From NCBI GenBank assembly GCA_030638325.1, contig DAOWEV010000046.1:1-19169 (forward strand): 19,169 nt of DNA, given 5' to 3'. Below are positions 7,601 through 15,162 of this stretch, in pieces. Source of the DNA: Bacteroidales bacterium. GTDB taxonomy: Bacteria; Bacteroidota; Bacteroidia; Bacteroidales; JAGOPY01. Both the position numbers and the translations under genes were made by a program. The stretch's first letter is position 1. Every line of letters starts with the position of its first letter. The notes below the pieces were generated by a model. It worked only from the letters and a program-made list of their open reading frames with translations, was not told the origin of the DNA and made no database searches.

Positions 7601-9004
7601 TTTGAAGGATTGTTCAGCGCCAGGTCTGGTTTTATTACAGATAACCAGATATCTTCTATGATCGCCGATATGATGGTATTAACAGAAGGTGATATCAGTT
7701 TCTATAAAAGAGTATCCTGTGAAGACGATACAACCCAGAACAACTATGATTTTCTTGCCTTTTACATTGACGGCATTGAACAGCAAAGGTGGGATGGCCA
7801 AGACGACTGGTCGTTGCATGCCTATCCGGTAGATCAGGGCTTTCACCGGTTCGAGTGGAAATACCATAAAGATCATAGTGTAAGCAGTAGAATGGACGGA
7901 GCCTGGATCGATTTTATTGCGTTTCCTTCTGTTGAAGAAGCTGCTCCCCTGCTTACTTTTAATACCGTCCAGTTCGAGAATATCATGCGGCCTGATGAAA
8001 CCGGTCATGACACCTTGACACTGACCAATACCGGGCCGGGTGAAATTGATTTTGACATCTATGTTGCTGCATTGAACCAAAGATCCAATACCGGTGGTAA
8101 CCGGAGTGTCTATGGTTCTTATCTGACCTGCCCCGACCAAACCGTTCACACGGGAAAAGTCTATACCTGGGCCCTTACTCTTTACAATTCCAGCCCTGAC
8201 AACGAATGGGTCAGAGACCTCTATATTGAATTCCCCCTGGGGGTGGAGCTAACCATAGCTACAAACTTTACCGGAGGAACCGGGGATCTGTTATTTGAGG
8301 GATTCTTAGGAAACGGTGTAACCGCCCACTGGCACGGTGAAGATCAAAATGGATGGGGCGTGGTGCATGGCGGTGAAACGGCTACTGCCGAGATCACTGT
8401 CTATCTTCATAATACCCTTATGGAGGACATCCTGATAAATTATGAAGTACATGGCGATATATATGGAGAACTGCCTCATATCATCAATGGCAATCTCCTG
8501 TTCAGGAACTTCGGGCCGGAAACAGAATGGCTCAGCCTGGATACCTTGAACGGCACCCTAAGTAACGGCGCTTCCAACAACATTATACTCACTTATGATA
8601 CTGAAGGACTTGAAGACGGGGATTATTATTGTGAATTGGTGGTCATCGATAACTTCAGGAATGAGTCGGTTATCCCGGTAATATTGACGGTCGATCAATT
8701 TCTTGGAATGCCACAAAGCAAGCTGTTATCAGAAAATGATGTTCTGAGTGTATATCCAAACCCATTCTCTGATAATGTCTGTCTGCAAGTGAACCTGGAA
8801 CAGGCTGGTTATCTACGGTTGGACATATTTAATACCAATGGGGAAAGGATCAATAATATATTCTCCGGAGATATTGACAAAGGCAGGCATGTCCTTTACT
8901 GGAATGGCACCAATGAGCAGGGAACGCAGATGGCAAAAGGCGTCTATTTCCTGAAGATCACAATAAATGATAAAATCATAAGCCGGAAGCTGATCATGAT
9001 CTGA
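4607..9004 (+). CDS. Secreted papain-like cysteine peptidase with adhesin domains and T9SS type A sorting domain
   Basis: A 1465-residue exported protein. Residues 1-21 are a clear signal peptide ending in INAQ. At about 65-335 is a papain-like (C1-type) domain with NQAGYSCGQASG (Gln78, nucleophile Cys83), NHAMTIVGY (His245) and a QSYG...WGDQGY segment (292-305) matching the NSWG...WG..GY block. An insert at 259-284 carries two DxNxDG calcium-type loops. Next come an Ig-like segment beginning near 486 (LPPAPAGQLYSY), a nidogen-like beta region (about 545-690), CARDB-like stretches, and a jelly-roll cleaved-adhesin/MAM-like domain (about 974-1108, DFETGDFS to FIAFP). A divergent beta domain (1119-1363) and the T9SS type A domain (1380-1465, SVYPNPF to the basic ISRKLIMI end) complete it. 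It should be secreted through T9SS and fixed to or released from the surface. Substrate unknown; activity is likely but unproven because Gln replaces the catalytic Asn. Confidence 0.9.
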   Translation: MKKIFLITLLLFISTPFINAQEPDYTVPLNQLRSLTPVEKYRLRMLPVLKLPPGYRSRDLPYMVDNSTQIYMRPVFNQAGYSCGQASGVGYNFTYEMARARNIPANLAPNQYPTHFVWNFMNGGNGWYGVSYLHSFQILKHCGSPNVTDYGGTMSYGGPTRWMSGYQEYYNAMHNRITEVYQVLVDTETGLLTIKHWINDHLDGSAVGGIASFYAQYMGASNTLPAGTPEAGKYVLTYFGGSANHAMTIVGYNDSIRWDYNNDGQYTNDIDINNDGVVDMKDWEIGGFKMVQSYGGAPTWGDQGYAYMMYKTVADDLGQGGIWNHSAHLLYVKEICEPKLTAKIILEHDRRNAIKVLAGLANNNIAPRPEYLLDFPVFDYQGGNFYMQGGSTVADKTIEFGLDLSPLMTWLDMDQDVRLFLQIVEDDPAGQGTGEIIHFSVFDNTNGSLEIICPQTNVPVVNNDTTTLYLTHNFSFDKINIQTDNLPPAPAGQLYSYQMTAAGGSLPYWWEFDKSYGETTYAGSFPMVTAQQLTPSNNTSGIVTQGLDFDFPFYDSSFSSITVHVDGYLMFDEQLYPYPYFIDDKVLFTITRNISPFMTQYQKISTSSGGGIWYEGDENSATFRWKTSLQSVAGSEFNFAVTLYPSGEIKFHYGQMNGCDEVLWISGISNGDDVNFQQTGISNDVSVTSNSVFELNRYDYPPEMQLSDAGVFFGVPQANSSGSYITFKVTDNNFISSYKTLLFTTSGILVQDSISSGGDEIIEYGETALMSVLIINNETDTLNDATMTISIQDEYITLTDSTEYIGTLSTGGSIKLLDAFSFDVSSEVPNDHLIIINSEITSPDSTWENTFYHTAYAPDVLISEVIVNDDNGRLDRGDTTDIIVSFVNYGGALVENLYTLLLCDDTSININVNIGNIAQLNPGAQEPVVFNISVSDSAMNGHIVDFLVDMTGSNNYITADSFALVIGFHEEDFETGDFSLIDWGFGGDKDWQIDNVTRFEGLFSARSGFITDNQISSMIADMMVLTEGDISFYKRVSCEDDTTQNNYDFLAFYIDGIEQQRWDGQDDWSLHAYPVDQGFHRFEWKYHKDHSVSSRMDGAWIDFIAFPSVEEAAPLLTFNTVQFENIMRPDETGHDTLTLTNTGPGEIDFDIYVAALNQRSNTGGNRSVYGSYLTCPDQTVHTGKVYTWALTLYNSSPDNEWVRDLYIEFPLGVELTIATNFTGGTGDLLFEGFLGNGVTAHWHGEDQNGWGVVHGGETATAEITVYLHNTLMEDILINYEVHGDIYGELPHIINGNLLFRNFGPETEWLSLDTLNGTLSNGASNNIILTYDTEGLEDGDYYCELVVIDNFRNESVIPVILTVDQFLGMPQSKLLSENDVLSVYPNPFSDNVCLQVNLEQAGYLRLDIFNTNGERINNIFSGDIDKGRHVLYWNGTNEQGTQMAKGVYFLKITINDKIISRKLIMI

Positions 9005-9039
9005 TTGAAGCACTACCTTATTTTAAAATACTATCTTTG
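9005..9039 (+). promoter_or_regulatory. Candidate Bacteroidetes promoter for the acyltransferase operon
   Basis: TATCTTTG at 9032-9039 matches the Bacteroidetes -7 box TAnnTTTG exactly. It lies 48 bases before the ATG of the first AlgJ-like gene. The nearest upstream TTG (9005-9007) is 24 bases away, longer than the usual ~19, so the -33 element is weak. This would let the operon be transcribed separately from the peptidase gene that ends at 9004. Confidence 0.55.
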
Positions 9040-9087
9040 CCGGCAATATTTGGCTCTCTATAGAGTGAATACAATGACCCACTCTTC

Positions 9088-10389
9088 ATGTACCGACTGA
9101 AACAAATATTGTTTTTATCACTTGTTATTTTACTGATCCTGCCGGCTTTTCAGAAAGAATTGCATTTCTGTAAGGTCGAGCCACTGCATGGTGCGGTAAG
9201 CTATTCCGAAAAACCATCATTTTCCTTTGAATCCTGGTTTACCGGCAATTTCCAGGTACAATATGACAAGTACCTGGAAGACCATATCGGGTTCAGACCT
9301 TATCTCGTGCGCCTCCATAATCAACTGGATTATAGCCTCTTCGATGAACTACATGGAAGATCGGTCGTAATTGGCAAAGAAGGGTATTTGTATGAGACAA
9401 GCTATATTGATGCTTATACAGGAAAAGACTTCATCGGACAGGAGCTGATCGCAGATAAAGCTTCAAAAGTCAAATATTTGCAGGATACACTCAGGCATAT
9501 GGGAGTAACACTCATTCCTGTTTTTGCTCCTGGCAAGGCCAGTTTTTTTCCTGAATACATCCCGGATAGTTTTAAGCCTGAAGAACGTTCTAAAACCAAT
9601 ATTGAAGCTTACCGTGAGGAATTTGACAAGCGAAGTATCAGTTTCATCGATATGAATTCATGGTTTCTGCAGATGAAAGATACGGCCACATATCCCCTCT
9701 ATTCCAAATGCGGTATTCACTGGAGCTATTACGGGATAAGCCTTGTCTTCGATACTTTAACAAAGTATATGGAAAAAGAGAAGCACATCAACATGGTGGA
9801 TTTCTATGTGAAGGATTATGAGATCACCGATAATCTGAGAGATGATGACTATGATCTCGCAAGAGGGATGAACCTGCTGTGCAAGTACCCATGTTACGAG
9901 ATGGCATATCCAAATTATGTGTTTCCGGATAGTCCGGAGTACACAAAGCCAACGGTTATGACAATCAGTGACAGCTATTACTGGACACCCTTTGGGAAAG
10001 GCCTTACCAAATACTTCTTTGAAAGAAATACTTTCAGGTATTACAATAAACAAGCTTTTGAACAGGATGGTACCGGTTTTACAGATGTTAAAACAATTAC
10101 CCTGGAGGATGATTTGAATAACTACGATTTTATTATGCTAATCTATACTGATGCCACCTTACAGAAGTTTGCCAGTGGTTTCGTGGAGGATGCATATTTT
10201 ATACTGAAACATAAAGACCTCATAAAATATTATAAACAGGTCATTAGAAACAGCCCTGACTGGCCTCAAGAAATGCAAAAGAAAGCAGCCGGCAAAGAGG
10301 TAAGCCTTGATGAAATGGTTCATATTGATGCCATCTGGCTGGCTGAACAAAAACTTAAGAAACAGGAAGTTATTTCTGAAAAAAAATAG
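9088..10389 (+). CDS. AlgJ/AlgX-like SGNH-type polysaccharide O-acetyltransferase, first copy
   Basis: A 433-residue protein with an N-terminal hydrophobic anchor (about 6-20), so probably periplasmic and membrane-tethered. The rest resembles the ALGX/AlgJ SGNH-hydrolase-like domain: HIGFR (66-70), VVIGKEGYLYE (93-103), a conserved FAPGKASFFPEYIPD block (146-160), GIHWSYYG (209-216) and ISDSYYW (293-299) with the likely nucleophile Ser296. In AlgX/AlgJ the His sits in D-x-H; here Gly209 occupies the Asp position before His211. Family members move acetyl groups delivered by an MBOAT protein onto exported polysaccharide, and the MBOAT gene starts three bases downstream. The C-terminal tail (about 383-421) is a ~40-residue helical module also found in the second copy. 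The paralogue at 11816 shares the whole N-terminal architecture. Confidence 0.85.
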   Translation: MYRLKQILFLSLVILLILPAFQKELHFCKVEPLHGAVSYSEKPSFSFESWFTGNFQVQYDKYLEDHIGFRPYLVRLHNQLDYSLFDELHGRSVVIGKEGYLYETSYIDAYTGKDFIGQELIADKASKVKYLQDTLRHMGVTLIPVFAPGKASFFPEYIPDSFKPEERSKTNIEAYREEFDKRSISFIDMNSWFLQMKDTATYPLYSKCGIHWSYYGISLVFDTLTKYMEKEKHINMVDFYVKDYEITDNLRDDDYDLARGMNLLCKYPCYEMAYPNYVFPDSPEYTKPTVMTISDSYYWTPFGKGLTKYFFERNTFRYYNKQAFEQDGTGFTDVKTITLEDDLNNYDFIMLIYTDATLQKFASGFVEDAYFILKHKDLIKYYKQVIRNSPDWPQEMQKKAAGKEVSLDEMVHIDAIWLAEQKLKKQEVISEKK

Positions 10390-10392
10390 AAC

Positions 10393-11814
10393 ATGGTATT
10401 TAGCAGCAGCTTATTTTTACTTTATTTCTTTCCGCTTTTTCTGATCATATATTTCCTTTTACCGGAAAAGATCCGGAATATTTTTATACTGTTGGCCAGT
10501 ATAATTTTTTATGCCTGGGGTGCCCCGAAATTTATTTTTATCGTCCTGGTATCCATTGCTGTCGACTTTTATATTGTTCGCCGCTTATACAAATGCGAGG
10601 GCAAAAAAAGACTTCTGTTAGTATCTGCCTCAATACTATTGAACATTGGCATGCTGGCCTATTTTAAATACGCCAATTTCTTTATCGAAAATTTCAATTA
10701 TCTGCTTAATGTTATTGGCTTTCAATCCGTCAGATGGACAGAAGTGATTTTACCAATAGGGATCTCATTCTTTACATTTCAAAAGATCACCTATTCCGTG
10801 GATGTATACCGGAATGTTCATAGGCCACTGAAACATGTAACGGACTATGCGATGTATATTCTGATGTTTCCGCAGTTGATTGCCGGTCCTATCGTGAGGT
10901 TTAATGAAATAGCTGACCAGATTGAAGACAGGAAGAAGTTTGAGACTATAGATAACCGGTTGACAGGATTTGTCAGGTTTGTGATCGGGCTGTCAAAAAA
11001 AGTACTTATTGCGAATGTCCTCGGAGAGCAGGTGGACATCATTTTTTCGCTCGATCAAAGTGGTTTGACAACACCCCTTGCATGGATCGGTGTAATTGCT
11101 TATGCTTTTCAGATATATTTTGATTTTTCAGGTTATTCCGATATGGCCATTGGCATCGGGCGGATGATAGGCTTTAAATTTCCTGAGAATTTTAACAATC
11201 CCTACATATCACAAAGCATTACCGAGTTCTGGCGGAGGTGGCACATGACCCTGGGACGGTTTATGAAAGACTATCTGTATATCCCGTTAGGGGGCAACAG
11301 GGTACCTACTGCCCGCCTGTATTTTAATCTCTGGGTCGTATTTGCCATTTCAGGTCTCTGGCATGGCGCCGCATGGACTTTCATGATCTGGGGAATATTC
11401 CATGGGCTTTTCCTGGTATTAGACAGGATATTCCTGCTGAAGTTCTATAAAAAAATAGGAAAACTGCCCAGCACTATCATAACATTTTTTATCGTCCTCA
11501 TCGGGTGGGTCTTTTTCAGGTCTGACACCCTGCAGGATGCCCTCATATTCCTTGATAAAATGTTCTCCCTGGATTTTCGGCAAACCGAATATTACTTAGA
11601 TAGCAAGTTCTTCTGGATCATGGGTGTTGCCATATTCTTTTCTTTCTGGGGGTTCTCCAGAAAAATTGAAACATGGCAGGAAAAAGCGTTATCATCTGTT
11701 CAGAAAAACAGGACCCTGATAATAATGTTCGTTTTATCAATCTTATTCTTCATAATAAGCCTGAGTTCCATCACATCATCCGGATTTAATCCTTTCATTT
11801 ATTTCAGATTCTGA
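10393..11814 (+). CDS. MBOAT family O-acyltransferase (AlgI-like)
   Basis: This 473-residue polytopic membrane protein passes acyl groups (acetyl in AlgI) from a cytoplasmic donor across the inner membrane to periplasmic transferases. MBOAT/AlgI hallmarks are all present: PIGISFFTFQKITYSVDVYR (121-140), MFPQLIAGPIVRF (158-170), the FDFSGYSDMAIG block (243-254), FWRRWHMTLG (279-288, His284) and SGLWHGAAWTF (320-330) with the expected catalytic His324. Length and order match AlgI and related proteins such as DltB-like and PatA-type MBOATs. It is sandwiched with gaps of 3 and 1 bases between the two AlgJ-like genes, so the three are surely co-transcribed and probably form one complex. No AlgF-like gene is present. 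The acyl group and target glycan cannot be read from the sequence. Confidence 0.97.
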   Translation: MVFSSSLFLLYFFPLFLIIYFLLPEKIRNIFILLASIIFYAWGAPKFIFIVLVSIAVDFYIVRRLYKCEGKKRLLLVSASILLNIGMLAYFKYANFFIENFNYLLNVIGFQSVRWTEVILPIGISFFTFQKITYSVDVYRNVHRPLKHVTDYAMYILMFPQLIAGPIVRFNEIADQIEDRKKFETIDNRLTGFVRFVIGLSKKVLIANVLGEQVDIIFSLDQSGLTTPLAWIGVIAYAFQIYFDFSGYSDMAIGIGRMIGFKFPENFNNPYISQSITEFWRRWHMTLGRFMKDYLYIPLGGNRVPTARLYFNLWVVFAISGLWHGAAWTFMIWGIFHGLFLVLDRIFLLKFYKKIGKLPSTIITFFIVLIGWVFFRSDTLQDALIFLDKMFSLDFRQTEYYLDSKFFWIMGVAIFFSFWGFSRKIETWQEKALSSVQKNRTLIIMFVLSILFFIISLSSITSSGFNPFIYFRF

Positions 11815-11815
11815 G

Positions 11816-13579
11816 ATGAGCCGGGCTAAGTACATATTTTTTTATCTGATCATACTCCTCATGATCCTTCCGGCTGTTCAGAAAGGGTTTCAGCTATTTC
11901 ATATAAAACCCCTGAACGGCGATTTCGTACTGGCAGAAAAACCTGTTTATTCTAAATCGACATGGCTGACTGGAGAATACCAGGTACAATACGATAATTA
12001 TCTGGAACAACATATCGGCTTCCGGAATTCACTGGTCAGGCTAAATAACCAGATTGATTTCAGCTTGTATCGAAAAGCCAATGCCGAAGGGGTTGTGATC
12101 GGCAAAAATGATCATTTGTATGAGTATGACTATATCAGGGCTTATACGGGGCACGACTATGTTGGTGAAAAATATATAAATGAAAAATTGAACCGCTTGA
12201 AATTTGTCCAGGATCATTTAAAAAAAGAGTTGAACATTGACTTGATCCTAATCTTTGAGCCGGGAAAAACTTCTTTTTATCCGGAGTATATCCCTGACCG
12301 GTATCTATCGAAAAAGAAAACTACTACCAATTACAGTTCTTATCTCAGAAAAGCGGGAGAATTGGACATCCGCTATATCGATCTGAACCGGTATTTCTTA
12401 TCTTTAAAAGAAAATGCCAGCTATCCGTTATACCCAAAATACGGTATTCACTGGAGTATTTACGGGATGAGCTTCGTTGCAGACACCCTGGTGAACTATA
12501 TTGAACATATCAGAAATACCAACCTGGTGAATTACCGGCATGACAGCATTGTTACTTCTTCACAAGCTTTAAAAACCGATTATGATGTTGGTAAGGCGCT
12601 GAACCTTCTTTGCAAGCTGCCTCCTGAAACTTTGGCGTATCCGGTTTTTGAATTTGAGGATGACTCTATCAAAAAAAGGCCTATGGTACTGGCAGTAGCC
12701 GACAGTTATTACTGGAATATTTTCAATACCAGGTTGCCCTTACATTTATTCGGGAATGAAGCTTTCTGGTATTTCAATGCAAAGGTTTACCCTGATTCAT
12801 ATTATGAACCAACATCTGTCGAAGATCTTGACCTGAAGCGTGAAGTTGAGAAACAGGATGTTATTTTACTGATGGTTACCGAAAGGTTCTTATACAAGTT
12901 TGACTGGGGTTTTATCGACCGGCTTTATTATCTGTATACACCTGATTACTTTCAGGATCCCCAATACGATGGGGTGACAATGGCCCTGGGCTTATCGACA
13001 TGGTTTGATGACCTCATAGACGAGGCACGAAGCAAGGGAGTCAGCCTCCCGGAAATCCTGTGGAGCAATGCCGGTTATTTATTTGAACAGGCTGATAAGT
13101 CAGGGTATCTTATCCGGTTTGGCCAGGAATATATTGAAAACATCATCAGGAATGACAAAGAGTGGTCGGAACATATTTCGGAGAAAGCTAAAACAAATGA
13201 CATCTCTTACGGGGAGATGTTACAAACAGATGCAGACTATGTATTTCGTAAGGATTACCCAAAGCTCTATGATGTATTTCACAGGATAAGATACTTTGAG
13301 GATATGATCAGGGGAGATAGTCTTCTCTTGAAGAAAACAACAGGGCTGGCATCATTTTACCGGTGTCAGATTGAAAATATGATACGTTACCAGGCAATGA
13401 TCATGTATGACGAAGAGCAGGTAAGCAGGATAGAAAACATCATCAGGCACGATCCGGAGTGGCTGCGACATGTAAAAGAAAAAGCAGAGAAACAGCATCT
13501 CCCGCTTGACGAAATGATACGCCTGGATGCAGAATACATGTACGATCTCGAAAAAAATAAATCAGGCTCAGGCAGTTAA
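11816..13579 (+). CDS. AlgJ/AlgX-like SGNH-type polysaccharide O-acetyltransferase, second copy with repeated C-terminal modules
   Basis: A 587-residue paralogue of the protein at 9088-10389. It has the same anchor (about 5-20, including LPAVQK), HIGFR (66-70), VVIGKNDHLYE (93-103), FEPGKTSFYPEYIPD (147-161), YGIHWSIYG (209-217, His212, Gly210 replacing the D-x-H Asp) and VADSYYW (294-300, likely nucleophile Ser297). It is about 150 residues longer than its partner because of the C-terminal region. This holds two clear copies of a ~40-residue module (440-478 and 539-577), a degenerate one (395-424) and further helical sequence between. Its start is one base past the MBOAT stop, so translational coupling is likely. 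Two non-identical AlgJ-like partners could have different acceptors or divide acyl relay and final transfer, as AlgJ and AlgX do. That division is inference. Confidence 0.85.
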   Translation: MSRAKYIFFYLIILLMILPAVQKGFQLFHIKPLNGDFVLAEKPVYSKSTWLTGEYQVQYDNYLEQHIGFRNSLVRLNNQIDFSLYRKANAEGVVIGKNDHLYEYDYIRAYTGHDYVGEKYINEKLNRLKFVQDHLKKELNIDLILIFEPGKTSFYPEYIPDRYLSKKKTTTNYSSYLRKAGELDIRYIDLNRYFLSLKENASYPLYPKYGIHWSIYGMSFVADTLVNYIEHIRNTNLVNYRHDSIVTSSQALKTDYDVGKALNLLCKLPPETLAYPVFEFEDDSIKKRPMVLAVADSYYWNIFNTRLPLHLFGNEAFWYFNAKVYPDSYYEPTSVEDLDLKREVEKQDVILLMVTERFLYKFDWGFIDRLYYLYTPDYFQDPQYDGVTMALGLSTWFDDLIDEARSKGVSLPEILWSNAGYLFEQADKSGYLIRFGQEYIENIIRNDKEWSEHISEKAKTNDISYGEMLQTDADYVFRKDYPKLYDVFHRIRYFEDMIRGDSLLLKKTTGLASFYRCQIENMIRYQAMIMYDEEQVSRIENIIRHDPEWLRHVKEKAEKQHLPLDEMIRLDAEYMYDLEKNKSGSGS

Positions 13580-13583
13580 GCGC

Positions 13584-13614
13584 TTTGCTCTTTCAGGTTT
13601 TTCCTATACATTTG
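13584..13614 (+). promoter_or_regulatory. Bacteroidetes-type promoter for efp
   Basis: TTTG (13584-13587) is followed after exactly 19 bases by TACATTTG (13607-13614), a full match to the Bacteroidetes primary sigma factor pattern TTTG-N19-TAnnTTTG. The implied start of transcription lies a few bases on, leaving a leader of about 25-30 bases before the efp ATG at 13648. Only 68 bases separate efp from the acyltransferase operon, and no terminator is visible, so read-through may add to expression. Confidence 0.75.
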
Positions 13615-13647
13615 CAAAAAAACATAAATCAGATAAAATAAAAAGAT

Positions 13648-14214
13648 ATGGCTACTACTGCTGACTTCAAGAATGGATTATGTATCGAATTTAACAATAA
13701 TCTTTGGACCATCGTTGAATTCCAGCATGTGAAACCCGGAAAAGGAGGCGCTTTTGTCAGGACGAAGTTAAAGAATCTGAAGACCGGCAAAGTACTTCCC
13801 CATACTTTTAATGCAGGCGTTAAGATCACCCCGGTCAGGGTTGAAAGAAGACAATACCAATACCTTTATAATGAAGGAAGCGCCTATCATTTCATGAATA
13901 CCGAAACCTATGACCAAACCTTCATTCAAAAAGAGATGCTGGATGCCCCTGATCTCATGAAAGAAGGGCAAATGTTAGATATTCTCTTTCACGTTGAGTC
14001 TGAAACACCTTTAACCTGTGACCTGCCGGCTTATGTGGTGCTGGAAGTTACTTACACCGAACCGGGCGAAAGAGGTAATACGGCCACCAATGCCTTAAAA
14101 GATGCCAGGGTAGAAACGGGAGCGGTAATAAAGGTTCCTTTGTTTATCAATACGGGTGACAAGATCAAGATAGACACACGTTCCTCAGCATACTCCGAGC
14201 GGGTTAAAGAATAA
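13648..14214 (+). CDS. efp: Translation elongation factor P
   Basis: Elongation factor P (188 residues, the standard length) binds between the ribosomal P and E sites and relieves stalling at polyproline stretches. The N-terminal KOW-like domain carries the modification loop VKPGKGGAF (28-36), with Lys32 aligning to E. coli Lys34. The two OB domains follow, and the C-terminus has the diagnostic EPGERGNTA and VPLFINTGDKIKIDTRSSAY (162-181) segments. No epmA/epmB-type modification gene is nearby. The next gene, lpxD-like, starts 21 bases downstream; I recall an efp-lpxD pair as recurrent in Bacteroidetes, so co-transcription is expected. Confidence 0.98.
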   Translation: MATTADFKNGLCIEFNNNLWTIVEFQHVKPGKGGAFVRTKLKNLKTGKVLPHTFNAGVKITPVRVERRQYQYLYNEGSAYHFMNTETYDQTFIQKEMLDAPDLMKEGQMLDILFHVESETPLTCDLPAYVVLEVTYTEPGERGNTATNALKDARVETGAVIKVPLFINTGDKIKIDTRSSAYSERVKE

Positions 14215-14235
14215 CTGCTTACTGATCTGATATAC

Positions 14236-15162
14236 ATGAAGTTTCCTCAACCCTATACACTGGAAGAAGTTGCCGGCATGATCAATGCAAGGTTCTCCGG
14301 AGATCCCGGATTTATAATTACCGGCATTAATGAGATCCATATGGTGAAACCGGGCGACATCACCTTTGTGGATCACCCCAAATATTATGACAAAGCTTTG
14401 ACCTCCAAAGCCACTACCATCCTTATTAATAAAGAAGTTGAAAAGCCTGAAGGGAAAGCGCTGTTGATCTCGGATGACCCATTCCGGGATTTCGTGATCC
14501 TGGCAAAAAAATTCATGCCGTTTCAATCCAGTAACAAAGCTATATCTGAAACGGCAATCATCGGTGAAGGGACCATCATACAACCTGGCGCTTTTATCGG
14601 CAATCACGTAAAAATTGGCAAAAACTGCATCATCCATTCAAATGTCAGTATTTACGATCATTGTATTCTTAGAGACAATGTGGTTATTCATGCGAATTCG
14701 GTGATTGGGGCAGATGCTTATTATTTTCAACGCAAGCCGGAAGGATACCGTAAGTTTGAGTCGTGCGGACGGGTAATCATTGAGGATGACGTTGAGATCG
14801 GAGCCCTCTGTTCTATCGACCGTGGAGTGACTTCTGATACCATCATCGGGAAAGGAACAAAATTCGACAACCAGACACAGGTCGGACATGATACACACAT
14901 TGGGAAAAATTGCCTGATAGGTGCTCAATCAGCCATTGCAGGAGTTGCAACAATTGAGGATGATGTTGTGATCTGGGGGGTCGTTACCATCAACAAAGAA
15001 GTAGTCATCGGAAAAGGCGCCGTAATCCTTGCGACTGCTGGTGTTGACAAATCACTTAAAGGCGGCATAACATATTTTGGCTCACCTGCCATCGAAGCCA
15101 GAAAAAAATGGAAAGAATTGGCCTGCCTTCGTAAGCTGCCGGAGGTTTTTGAGAAGCTTTAA
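14236..15162 (+). CDS. lpxD: LpxD-family UDP-3-O-acylglucosamine N-acyltransferase
   Basis: LpxD transfers a 3-hydroxyacyl chain from acyl carrier protein to the 2-amino group of UDP-3-O-acylglucosamine in lipid A synthesis. The 308-residue protein has the N-terminal uridine-binding-like domain (about 1-97, ITGINEIHMVKPGDITFVDH) and a left-handed beta-helix of hexapeptide repeats (about 105-270, for example IIGEGTIIQPGAFIG). QVGHDTHIG (215-223) contains His218 at the position of the catalytic His, and IDRG (194-197) and YFGSPA (280-285) are family-typical. It is shorter than E. coli LpxD (~340), mainly at the C-terminus. Bacteroidetes often have two LpxD-like genes, one next to efp, so this may be the second paralogue with a distinct acceptor. 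It converges on the ligase gene with a 4-base overlap. Confidence 0.9.
   Translation: MKFPQPYTLEEVAGMINARFSGDPGFIITGINEIHMVKPGDITFVDHPKYYDKALTSKATTILINKEVEKPEGKALLISDDPFRDFVILAKKFMPFQSSNKAISETAIIGEGTIIQPGAFIGNHVKIGKNCIIHSNVSIYDHCILRDNVVIHANSVIGADAYYFQRKPEGYRKFESCGRVIIEDDVEIGALCSIDRGVTSDTIIGKGTKFDNQTQVGHDTHIGKNCLIGAQSAIAGVATIEDDVVIWGVVTINKEVVIGKGAVILATAGVDKSLKGGITYFGSPAIEARKKWKELACLRKLPEVFEKL

Noticed and set aside
7679..8149. Minus-strand ORF of 156 codons inside the T9SS peptidase gene
   Set aside because: The plus-strand frame is continuous with recognisable adhesin-like domains; the antisense translation looks like random sequence.
14185..14637. Minus-strand ORF of 150 codons across the efp-lpxD junction
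   Set aside because: It overlaps the strongly conserved N-terminus of the LpxD-like protein in antisense and spans two real genes.
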